DNA from: Stropharia rugosoannulata
Lineage: Eukaryota > Basidiomycota > Agaricomycetes > Agaricales > Strophariaceae
NCBI GenBank assembly: GCA_028532985.1
Contig: JANCIK010000003.1
Location: forward strand, 1,746,001-1,810,000
Length of the DNA: 64,000 nt
Direction: 5' to 3'
Under the pieces are notes generated by a model. The model was not told the origin of the DNA, did no database searches, and worked only from the letters and a program-made list of their open reading frames with translations. The first letter of the stretch is position 1; each line of letters begins with the position of its first letter. The position numbers and the translations under genes were made by a program. Of this stretch, positions 34,702-45,023 are shown piece by piece.

Positions 34702-37700
34702 ATGCATGTCCTCCCCTCCCTCCATGCGCTGGTCGTCCTGCTCCTCCTCGCCGTCTCCCATGGTATGTCCCCCGCCGCCCTAGCAACCCGTCTCACCCCT
34801 TCCCCAGCCCACAGCACCCAGCGCCGGCCCTTGAGGCGGGTCGCAAGCCCCACCACCATTTCACTCGAGATCCTCCCCCGCAATCCCTTCTCTATCTCCC
34901 CCGACCCCCAACTCCGTAGGCGTCAGCCATCATACCCGCCCACCCATACCCTGCGCCACAGCGATGCCTTCCGCCTCATCGTCAGCGCATACAACCAGTC
35001 CTTTTTCCTCCATCTGCGTCCCAACGACCATCTTATCCACCCTGCCGCAAAAATCAGCTACTACTCAACTTCACCGGACGGGAAGGATGTCCTCACCCAC
35101 TCCGTGCCTCTGCTACGCGAGTCCGTCCGCGCGTATCTTGGCGAAGTCGTTGCAGAGCATCACTCACCGACTCGTATGCGCGAGGACGCTGCGGGGGCGG
35201 TGCACTACCCCCATCCCGACGATCTTGGCTGGGCGCGCATCACCGTACACGATGAGGGCAGCTCAGAGCGTGGCGCGACCCCGGTTTTCGAGGGCGCTTT
35301 CTCTGCACGAGGCGTTATATACCACATCGTTACCCGCGCCAACTACCTCCGCACACGCCTTGCGCTAGATCCCCTCCTCACAGAGCCCGTAGACGATTCG
35401 GATCCCAACCTTGTCATCTGGCGCGAGTCTGATGTCATGTCGCAGACCGAGGCATACACAGCTCTCACTGGTGAGAGCGACGTGCCTGAGCTCCTCCATG
35501 AGGCCCAGTCGTGTGGCCATGATCGGCTAGAGTACAACTCCCCCGCCCAGCATCCCCTCTTCACGCGCCCGCGCCAGCCTAAATGGACGGACCACCTCCT
35601 TAATCCGTGGCTTAATACCACCATCTACAGAAGGGACGATGTGCAGACGGGAAACGGGAGCATGGGGTCCAAGTGCGTGACGTCAACGCCCTCCTTTTCA
35701 TGTATGCTTACTTGACTGCAGCTTCATAAACTCTATAGGTTCGACGGAAGGGTGTCCCACCACGCAGCGGATTGTGAGCTTAATCTTCTTTTCACACTAT
35801 CCACCCGATTGTATTCATAGCGTTCCCAGATTTATATGGGCGTCGCTGCTGATTGTACCTACGTGACAACCTACGGCGGACAGGAGAACGCCACCCAGCA
35901 GATTCTGAACAACTGGAACTCTGCGAGTGCCCTGTATAAGGTCTATTCTGTCTTACCTATGATCAATCGTTTCGATCTCACGTTTTCGCAGAGTACTTTC
36001 AATGTCAGCCTTGGAATCGCCGAACTCCAAGTAAAGGGCGAATCGTGCGTGCTTTAATTATGTTACTGCGCTCGCATCACTGATGTTTGTTCAGTTGCCC
36101 TTCGACTCCTGATCCCAGCGCTCCGTGGAACATCCCGTGCTCAGGGGGCGACCTCAACGATCGTCTATCGACGTTTTCACAATGGCGCGGGCAGCAAACG
36201 AACGATAGCATCGGTTTGTGGCATCTGATGAGCGGCTGCCCAACAGGTTCGGAAGTGGGCATCGCATGGCTTGCAACTTTGTATGTTTTGTTTTGATCTT
36301 TTATGTTGTCTCTAAATTTACCTGGACCAGATGCCAGCAGACGACAACCGGCAGCGCGGGTGCATTTGTTTCAGGAACCGCGGTGTCGACTGCGGGACGG
36401 ACAGAGTGGCAGGTTGTCGCGCATGAAATCGGCCACAACTTCGGAGCCATCGTGAGTGCGCCCGTGTGATTGGACCCCACCTAATGCTAATTTATTTTTT
36501 CCCAGCACGATGTAAGTGTACAGTCGTAGGAGATCGGCCACCCGGCATGACTGATTGAACATTGACCCACAGTGCGATACAGGATGCAATATGACAGCCC
36601 CTTGCTGCCCACTGACGACGACGACGTGTGATGCCAACAGCAAGTTCATTATGAGCCCTGTTTCCCAGGCCGCGGAAACTACATTCTCGGCCTGTAGCAT
36701 TGGCAATATCTGTAGGCTTATCACTTGCTGTTATTAATACCCTGATCAACTGAATTGTGATCACATAGGCTCAGTCATGACGGGCGCAGAAGGCAGTCAG
36801 AAGCTCGATGCAAGCTGCCTGGTCGAGCCCGACCCATCGCGACAGGTCATATCGCTGCAGATGTGCGGCAACGGCATTGTTGAACCTGGCGAGGACTGCG
36901 ATCCGGGCGTCGGCACCCAGTCGAATTGCTGCGACGTTACGACTTGTAAGTTTAAGAACGGCGCTATATGCGACCCACAGAGCAGCCCGTGCTGCACTGG
37001 GCAGTGCAGCTTTGCCCCCGCGAGCCAAGTATGTAGGCCTGCGAAGGACGCCAAGTGCGATACACCTGAGATGTGCACGGGGAATTCATCGGCATGTCCG
37101 GCGGATGTGATTGCTAAAAACGGTGCGTTACTGAGGGCTAAGTATCTTGGGACTGCTGTATAACGCCCGGAGGATGCTAACTGCTTCTCTTGGGTAATTC
37201 AGGACAGAGCTGCGGAAGCGATGGACTGGCGTGTGCCAGCGGGCAGTGTACTTCTCTTTCTTGTAAGTGCTTGGCCGACACCTTTCATATCATGGTGTAC
37301 TAACGATTATTGGTAGTGCAATGTCAGACAGTGGGCGCATCGATGGGCCTCCAGAAGGCATGTCCACAGCAGAACGACAAGTCGTGCCAGATCTCCTGCC
37401 AGGACCCTACGAACGCGGGGGCTTGCATTCGGCTTACCTCGCTCCTTATCGACGGATCTCCCTGCGGTGCGTGGCCCTTGCCTCTCCCCTACATTCTGCC
37501 ATTGTCATTCATCCATCCCCGGACGGTATGACGGCACCCTTCCATTATGCATCCATGTTTGTATTCGTGTCTGTTATTTTTGCTGACGACACGATCACAT
37601 TACAGGGTACGGCGGTACTTGTCAGAGCGGGAAATGCCAATCTGCCGGCTTTTGGGCGATGTTTAAGGTATGTTACCTTTTTGTATTGCATTTGCATGTC

Positions 37701-38725
37701 GTGCGTGCAGTGCGGGAAAACGTATTGGCACGCATGGCATGACATTGCCAAACATAACCTTGTTGCTTACTGCTGTTACCCCTTCTCTCTCCCCACCCTC
37801 TCATCCCTGCACCCTCTCATCCCTGTGTTCATTTCATCTCGGTCCATTCATTTACGCATCTGGATGGGATCGCCATCAATGCTATCGCCATCACCATCAC
37901 CGTCGTGCGAATGCAACCTGGATTGTGCGAAATGTTGCATGCCGAATCGAAATCCGCATACGGTGCCGTGATCGTTCTGTCCTGGAAATGACGCCTGCGT
38001 CCGTGCATGGCTATTTTGGGAACGTCTGGGGATGTGCGTACGTTAGTCGTGGTATTTGCAGAATCTGCAGATCGCCATACCGGTCACCGTCGTCGCCGGC
38101 CTGCTGGTGCTCATTATCTTGTGGTTTATCGTGCGAAGTGAGTTCCCCTCATTTTACTATGCGACTTAGGAACCGCGCCGTGCGCCCCATTGTGGGTGTG
38201 AGGCCGGCATTGGCATTGCTTTTGGTATCATGTTGAGGTTGGCATTGGCATTGCCGTTGGCGAGTTGTGTTAAGCTGCGATGACAGGCGCTTACATTACC
38301 TTTGTCTAGGCGTGAGACGGTGTTGTGGTCGCCGAACAACGACGCCGACACCACGCTCCCGGACGCGCAACGTTCTTGTTGGGCAGTCACCAATGATGCG
38401 TATGAACACGCACGAGCGGCTTGCCAGCGTTGAGCCGCCGTTTGTACCGCCTGCGCAGCGCTCTGTGGGAAGAGGATCAAGGTCGGATTGATTGCTTCGT
38501 TACGATTGAAGGAAGCTTATTTGGATTCGGTCTCTTTTTGGTTGATGTTGTGTTTGTGTTTAAAATTGTAGGAGTGGCGAGTATTTCCGGGTGCCCACTG
38601 CGCCCCCCGCTGCGCACGATCGGTCACGATCGGGCGATAGCGGCGGGGATGTGAGATACAACTATGCGGCGAATAACCACATGGACTGGGTGGATGACAC
38701 GGCGTATAATGGGCCACGGCGATGA
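34702..38725 (+). CDS. ADAM-type zinc metalloprotease with disintegrin domain and transmembrane anchor
   Basis: Type I membrane protease of the adamalysin family. The start MHVLPSLHALVVLLLLAVSH is a signal peptide; a possible 45-nt in-frame intron follows near 34760. A prodomain runs to about 35660. The metalloprotease domain follows, with IYMGVAADCTYVTTYGG, VVAHEIGHNFGAI-HD-C (HExxHxxGxxHD zinc site) and Met-turn FIMSPVSQ. The disintegrin domain contains CGNGIVEPGEDCDPG, CCDVTTCK, CCTGQCSF and CDTPEMCTG, and Cys-rich modules end at CQSGKCQSAGFWAMFK. The transmembrane helix is AIPVTVVAGLLVLIILWFIV, followed by a basic cytoplasmic tail ending NNHMDWVDDTAYNGPRR. About a dozen introns interrupt it, including a pair flanking a 6-nt exon at 36506-36511. 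Fungal ADAMs exist but their substrates are unclear. Confidence 0.92.
36506..36511 (+). other. 6-nt micro-exon (CACGAT) of the ADAM gene
   Basis: The upstream exon ends GCCATC followed by GTGAGT. A poly-T tract and CCCAG precede CACGAT, which is followed directly by GTAAGT; the next exon starts TGCGATACAGG after CACAG. Joining gives HEIGHNFGAI-HD-CDTGC, exactly the adamalysin zinc motif. Without these six bases the third zinc-binding His is lost while the frame is kept. Confidence 0.9.
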
Positions 38726-40606
38726 ATTACTTTAAGTACGATTCGCAGTCGTTCGCTTTTCTTTTCGCTCTTTGCTCTTATTTCTCTTTTAGATGTTATC
38801 TCGTAATCATTTACCGCCCCCGCCCCATTCCATCCATCCCGCCCCATTCCTCCCGCACGACGCCACTCACCTCGCCTAAACGCAATCAAATTAAATCAGC
38901 ATCGGACACACCATACATACTATCCTCCGCTGTACGTTGAGTCGAGACCAAGTCGTAGCACGTTGTAAAGTATCACGCACATATGCATTGTTGTTCTTCC
39001 TCGACGCTCCCTATTTCCCTCTTCTCTTGTGCACTTAACTTGAACGCCTTGTTGTCGTAGTGTTCGTGATTTAATCAGTATATATATAAGTACAAGCATG
39101 CATACAAACATACAGACACATATAAGTAGGTAAACGTATGTCCGTTTCTTTTCGGGAGCCAGTGGGGGCTATGTACAAGGTCCGTGACGGGTGGCAATTA
39201 TAGGTGCAAAGCAGCCGAACAGACGGAGGCCATAGAAGAAGACTAGAAATAGGTGTGATCTAAGATCGGGGTTACATATAAACCCTGGCTCTCTTTGTCC
39301 TGAGACGACTGGTGCTGGGCAGATGACATCAGGCACAGAGCGATTACAGCACTATTTTTACGTTTGACCCAAAGTGTGCAGGAAGCAGTGATTTTGTGAA
39401 GGCCGTGGGGACAATCAGGATACAGCTGCCTGGGAAGAAATGCCCACGTTAATAACTGGCCGTGGCTGAAAGAGGGTTTTCTCCCTATTCGAGCGACTGA
39501 TGTGTGCTTAATAGTTCATTTCCGCTGACTTGTTGGGTAAGTATTTAAATTTAAAGTTTGGTGTAAGGGTATGTAAGGTATACTTATATGAATTGCACTG
39601 TGTACGTACGTGCGCGTAGAGCAGCTGGGAAGGCAGCAAAGGCAGCCTGCGTCGTGCCAATCAGTGTCTTTGTCTGATTGGGAAGATCACAACGCCGCCC
39701 GCCCGTCCGCCATTAGGCTAGGGCTGCAACTCAGCGACGCGGCCCTGGGTGCGGTCGGACGGGAGCGTAATGTGTGCGTGTGGCGCCTAACGTTACAGTG
39801 TCTGACAGACATCTTCATCATGCGCTACTTGGTCAGATACCTAATAGAGCATGGCGGCACACCAATACACGGCTACGGCTGCGGCTCACGACTTATTTAA
39901 TGTGCGCGGAAAATGGAATGCATATCAGATTGTATGAACATGGCGTGACTGCGTGTTTTTGTTCGCGAGATGAAGCCGGCAGACATGGAGATGGAATCAG
40001 GAATCATGGATGGATGGATGCGCTCACGAACGGCTAATTGTGGAATGCTCAGAGGCATGCACATGGTTGGCCGCTTCGAAAAGCTGTGAAATCCGTCCAT
40101 TTATAACCGCCTTTATTGCACCCAGTCAACTTCTTGTCATGTCTCCGAGCTATCCCCATCGCGCCGCCCAATCTGTGCCAGAAATGGTCGCCAGGGGACT
40201 ATGCAAGTATCCGACGTGCTGGGCCTGGCGCCGTCTGGGGATCCCACACATCGCAAGCGAGCCAACGCTTCTTTACGCAGGCTATTTCCTGAGGCTCCAT
40301 ATTTGGACACGGACGTGCTTACATCGCCCGAGGTGCCGTCTTCGATGTCAATTCTGTCTGTCGCATGAATTGAGGATGGGTACAATGCATGACGCTGACT
40401 GGGGCAGGGGCGCTATGTCCGCACCCGGTCGGTAGGTAGGTGCCGTGGGGTCTGGACAGTAAAACTGGGGAACGCAGCAGACCTGCGGCAGGCTCAGCTG
40501 GTGCGAGTGCTGAAATGACAGATTGATGGCTCGGTTGAAGGTTGCAGCGCAAGGTCTATAGTTATGTGAAGGGGGGTGCATTACGCTATGCATGGTATAT
40601 GACGCT
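38726..40606. other. Long intergenic region
   Basis: 1.9 kb between convergent genes. Most ORFs are short, overlap on both strands and have no motif (for example 39610-39900). The only segment with some gene-like features is the TATA/ATG/intron arrangement at 40098-40355, listed separately. 38780-38880 is C-rich and 39060-39130 is TA-rich. Confidence 0.45.
40139..40353 (+). CDS. Candidate small gene, about 51 aa (low confidence)
   Basis: A TTTATAA box at 40098-40104 lies about 38 bp before ATG 40139. If a 79-nt intron with a GTATCC donor (near 40206) and ACGCAG acceptor (near 40281) is removed, the frame reads MSPSYPHRAAQ...GLCK-LFPEAPYLDTDVLTSP and stops at TCTGTCGCATGA. The downstream part has protein-like composition. 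I do not recognise it. Its size recalls fungal pheromone precursors, but there is no C-terminal CaaX cysteine. It could easily be chance. Confidence 0.2.
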
Positions 40607-41754
40607 TTACTCGGACGGACTATCAGACGCTGGTCGCTTTTCGAGTATCCCGTCTACAATACCAAAGTCCAGGGCTTCTTGAGCTGGAAGGTGTTTAAAT
40701 GAGCCCCTTGATAACAGCACAGAGGCTAATTTAGCTCACCAGTCATGTAGTAGTCACGCTCTAAAGCCCTCTCTGGACAATGTGGCGTAGATGATTAACT
40801 TATTAGGGATGGCAAGGAGAAGGAGAAATGGTAGTTACCGAAACGTGCGAGTCCTTCGGCTTGCGTTTCTGATTCCTTAGAGCAATGTTGCTGGTATATG
40901 CCAGTTAGAAGTTGCCGTATCCGCAATATCTCCTTTGCGTGGATCGCGATATCCGTTGCCTGTCCCGAGGCACCTCCGGACGGTTCTGGATCGGGGTTGA
41001 TGAGTGGGGGCGAGAAGCTGTGTGATAAGAGGGACGTACGATGGATCATGATGCTTGCATTTGGCAGACAGTGCCTCTTGCCTTTCTCGCCAGAAGCAAG
41101 TAGCAGGGAACCCATCGACGCCGCTAACCCCAGGCCGTAGGTATGGACAGGTGATGTGATGTACTGCGTTGGTCAGTCAACAAGGCACTCGGAATAATTA
41201 GCGAGACAAGATTTTTCCACCTGCATCTAAAAATATAAAAGTTGCAAGTGACAATAGAAAATGACAGAATAAAGGCAACTAACGGTATCGTAGATTGCAA
41301 GACCTGCCGTGACACTGCCTCCCGGAGAATTTATGTAGAGGTGAATTGGCTTTGTAGAATCTTCTGCTTCGAGAAAGAGCAGCTGAGCCACAATTAGTGT
41401 AGAGTCTGCGTCGCGGATCTTGATGGAGAGCCTTGTGTCAGAGTGATAAATATGCACGGCGGTTGTAGGAACATACTGGACCATGGAGCATGATAACACG
41501 TTCCCGCAGAAGACGCGAAAAGATGTCATATGAACGCTCGCCCCTACCCTGTCTGAAGAGATTAGGCTGTTTCAAGGCGCCTGGGCCAGATGACCGACCG
41601 TCTGCTCAATGACTATCGGCACGAGATTTGCCGTGGGAGGCTCCCATTGGCTGGCAAGCGACGCCAGGCGCGGGCTGGCCAGCGGATGGAAGAGCCTTCG
41701 GGACGCCAGCAACGACGAGCGGCGGAGGCTAGCGGAGATGGCTCTGGAGAACAT
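40607..41754 (-). CDS. CLPP: Mitochondrial ATP-dependent Clp protease proteolytic subunit
   Basis: Tetradecameric matrix serine protease that works with the ClpX unfoldase. The start [20 protein letters not shown] is a mitochondrial presequence. After introns the protein reads [59 protein letters not shown] and [15 protein letters not shown] (catalytic Ser). [20 protein letters not shown] follows (catalytic His; the Gln codon is split by an intron), then [20 protein letters not shown] (catalytic Asp region, covering a 33-nt exon). The stop is at 40607. Length is about 245 aa, normal for ClpP. Saccharomyces and Schizosaccharomyces lack ClpP, so its presence supports a filamentous basidiomycete. 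It is head to head with BRL1, with 135 bp between the two ATGs. Confidence 0.95.
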
Positions 41755-41889
41755 GGCGGTCGACTGCAGAGTTGAGTTGACTGCAAGAGCGCGCGCCGAA
41801 GGAAACATGAGACCACGTGACGAACGCGTCAACATGGCCAGAGAAAAGTTGGCGCTTGCTTCTGCACACGACGACCGATACCCACCGCC
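41755..41889. promoter_or_regulatory. Compact divergent promoter, CLPP / BRL1
   Basis: Only 135 bp separate the two start codons, so the promoters and 5' UTRs of both genes must overlap. There is no TATA box; CACGTGAC at 41813-41820 contains an E-box-like CACGTG. Confidence 0.5.
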
Positions 41890-43333
41890 ATGGCTTCCAG
41901 GTTTACCCACCGCTCGAAAGAGGCGCCCATGGAGTTCGAGTGGACAAACAGAAGTCCCGTAAAACCCGCCTGGGCTGCAGAGAACGAGGACGGCGGCACG
42001 CCTCGTAAACGTAGGTGGCATACTTCTCTTGCGCTGCATCGAGTGCTTCTTCAACTGCTGCTCCTACAGGCTCTCATGACGCTCTGGATACCCCGGCTAC
42101 TCGCCTAGATACTCCTCAAACGCCCACATTTGGCTCCAATCAGAACGTGCCCTTCCTCTTTCAGCCCACACCCATCCCCCAGACGCCGCAGTCACACCCA
42201 TGGGCTCCCCCGCCCCAGTTTTCAATATCAAAGGCATTTCCACAAGCTCCGGAGATAAGAGATGTGGATATGTCAGAAGCTAGCCCCGCACGGAACGCTG
42301 CAGACGACATAAATGACGAATCGCCCGTCAAGAGGGAGAGCAGCAATGACTCTGAGCGCCCCGTAGCCAATGGCGCCCTTCGACGTGTCTACAAGCAGCG
42401 CACAAAGCGCTCTCATACACCGCGACGCCGGGCACAAGATGATGGGGATGTGTCTTCGGCGTCTGACAGTGAAGATGAAATAAACGCGGGTCCTCTGACC
42501 CGAAAAACTTCCAACCACTATACTCTTAATATGCCTGCACATCCGGCCCCACAGTCCGACCTGCCTTATGTTCTTCTCGGGTACGTTATCAAACAAGAAA
42601 AAATCTATTTTATTACTTACGCAGGTTTTTTAAATAGATACCTTCAGTTCTTCTTCAATCTTTCCCTGATTTTAATTTTCCTCTACCTCTCCGTGCAATT
42701 TATAATAACCGTCCAGCGGGACGTCCAGCATCGCATATCCGAGTACTCTCAAGGTAAATCGTCGCTGCCGTTAAAATATCCCTAATTAATTTTGGATCAG
42801 ATATTATTCAGGGAATTAACATGTGTGCTATGCACTACCAGAACAACAGGTGCGGTGAACCCAACGTTGTTCCTGCCGTGATCCCGCTATGCTCAGAATG
42901 GGAGACATGCATGAATCGCGATCCCGCACTCGTTGGACGTGCAAGAGTGGGAGCCGAGCTGATCGCGGAGGTCGTAAACGGTTTCGTAGAACCGATTAGC
43001 TGGAAGACACTGGTGCGTAGCAGTCATAGCTAAGAAAGGTACAGAACGAGACTGACTACCGGACACTAGATTTTCACACTGACGTCGCTAGCTTTCTTAA
43101 CCGTTTTCATTAACACTGTTCTTTCGCTCTATCGGGCGAAACATCAACCTGCAGGTGCAGCCACACATCAGGCCGCGCCGGCTTATCCATCAACCCCTTT
43201 TCCTCCTCCCCATTTCGGGTACCTTCCTCCAGCACCGACTGCAAGCTGGGGTCCGTACCGGTCCGAAGAAGACCTTGAATCACCGACGAGGCGACGTCGT
43301 TTAGAGGGAGGCGTTGCTGAGAAAATAAAATAA
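41890..43333 (+). CDS. BRL1: Brl1/Brr6 nuclear-envelope protein
   Basis: Integral nuclear-envelope and ER membrane protein needed for nuclear pore complex assembly and lipid homeostasis. Exon 1 (MASRFTHRSKEAPMEFEWTN) joins a Pro/Ser-rich cytosolic or nuclear region. Then comes the conserved Brl1/Brr6 core: TM helix YLQFFFNLSLILIFLYLSVQ, a lumenal loop with four cysteines (MCAMHYQNNRC...PLCSEWETCM) expected to form two disulfides, the amphipathic-helix region after VGRARVGAEL, and TM helix IFTLTSLAFLTVFINTVLSL. The tail contains HFGYLPPAPT. About five exons; stop TAA at 43331-43333. Fungi with closed mitosis typically carry one such gene. Confidence 0.92.
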
Positions 43334-44387
43334 GGATGAACACTGTCTAGTTTAGCTAGTGAATAATAAGTATGCACTACTCTTGTGGATCACACCGTTC
43401 GCTCTGGGTCACAATATGCAATGTATAAGGAAGGACCGGGAATGGTATTTTTAAAGTGAGTATGTACAGCATTTCGAGCAAAGTGCCTATCGTCATTGAT
43501 CATATATATTGGCGGGAAATTTCGTTGTGACATATCCGGCAGCTTGGCACATACATATTTTTGCGGCGAACCCGCATTCACCCGTTCATCGACATCCACA
43601 TTTAGCCTTTGCAAACTCTCGCTGACTGCGGAGACTGTTGAGGATTGCTCAGCAGTAGTGTAGATCATTGCTAAATTTGAACGAGACTGGTTCGTGATCA
43701 TGTTTCATTGGCTCAATGATTGGTGCTCTGTTGTTGTCACAACCTTTGCAGGGTTTATGTATTTGCAGGGTTCCTATTCTAGCCCGTTCTTCCATCCTTC
43801 ATCATTTGATTTGACAAATGACGAGAAGGATCCCGATGCTCCAGCGGCAATTAACAGGACCATTTGCCCCGTGCGAAGCGCTGTACAAGGTTGCTACGCA
43901 AATGGCTGATCTGTGATCGCGCGACTGGCCCCTTAGCAGGATGAAGGCTGATGAAGATTTCTGATGGAGTCGTAAAAGCGGCAGGCACATGTGGCTGGTG
44001 CATTCATCGAAGACTGGCATCTGGAGGCAGCAGAGTTGCGCAAGAACTTAACCCGGGCCAACAAAGGGATTATGGATGGATGCACATCTGGCAGCCACGT
44101 TGGTTATAGATATCTAAATTGTCGGTGACATTCGGATGCTTGGTTGCCGATGAGAGACAGGAGATAGGGCATGACTTCATTTAGACTGGACGCGACAGCA
44201 GTTGCGAACTGTCATGGACCTTTTGGGCGATGCATTTGTTTCTGTCGAGAGACTCACATGCTATTCATTGAGATGTACGGAAATAGAGTACATATGCAGA
44301 ATGCGAAGCTTATTCGGTGCGCAGTCTAGCTGGGAAATGCGCCGAGCAGTCTGGTGACCAGGAGGTGAGATCGGCGTCGCAACAAGG
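43334..44387. other. Intergenic region with weak ORFs
   Basis: About 1 kb between convergent genes. A minus-strand ORF at 43390-43701 (103 codons, ending YIAYCDPERTV) and a plus-strand ORF at 43694-43909 (71 codons) have reasonable composition. Neither has a recognised motif, splice partners or a promoter I can defend. No RNA gene is seen. Confidence 0.35.
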
Positions 44388-44747
44388 CTATTTCTTGGTC
44401 GCTGAGCCACCCCCGGCCGCTGCTGCAGCAGCCTTTTCCTCGTCCTTTTTCTAGATGGATGGAAGCCGATAAGCGATCAGCTGGCGTGGCGCGGGAGGAG
44501 ACTTGCCTTCTGCTTTGCACGCAGGATCTCTGCATCACTGATAGGGCGTCAGGGCAGCAGGGAGGAGAGAGAGCAGGACACTTACGCCTCCTTACGCTTG
44601 GCTAGCGAGGCCGCACTTTCCTTTGGCTTCTTTGCGTTCTCGGCGGCTTTTTTCTGGGCCTTGAGACGGTCCTGCTCACGCTGATTTCCACCTGGAGAGA
44701 GGTCACGGGCGGGGCTCGGGCGGGGGCGGGGGCGACTCACGGGTCAT
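44388..44747 (-). CDS. SERF (small EDRK-rich factor, 4F5) family protein
   Basis: A 68-aa, highly charged, disordered protein in four exons. It starts MTRGNQREQDRLKAQKKAAE, the diagnostic 4F5/SERF N-terminus, and ends AAAAAAGGGSATKK. SERF proteins speed amyloid aggregation and bind nucleic acids. Intron 1 follows only seven coding bases (ATGACCC). Intron 3 (44451-44506) begins with GCAAGT, not GT, so it is a GC-AG intron. Skipping it would lose the KKKDEEK junction. The gene diverges from SSN6 with 276 bp between ATGs. Confidence 0.92.
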
Positions 44748-45023
44748 GGTGGCTGGCTATGATGATCTGGCGGGAGCAGCGGAGGGACGCGGCGAGGATG
44801 CGCACATTAGGGCGGCGCCTGAATCGTGGATCTCGGGCCGGGGATCGGGCGGGGATCTGCGGTTCTGATAGCGATCCTCCAAGGCGATTAAGTGACACGC
44901 GAGGGTGAGATCTCGATCCTGTGGGCGCCGCACGGAAACAATCTAAATGCGGCAAAACAAAGGCACGCGGCAGCGACAGAATATATACCCAACCGCCACA
45001 CTCTTTCTCCCTTTTGCCCCCCA

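Noticed and set aside
40010..40435. 141-codon plus-strand ORF in the ADAM-ClpP gap
   Set aside because: Cys/Trp/Arg-rich composition without motif. The better reading of part of it is the spliced candidate at 40139.
43390..43909. Opposed ORFs of 103 and 71 codons after BRL1
   Set aside because: Composition is plausible, but there is no start context, promoter, splice partner or motif. Kept only as a note on the intergenic region.
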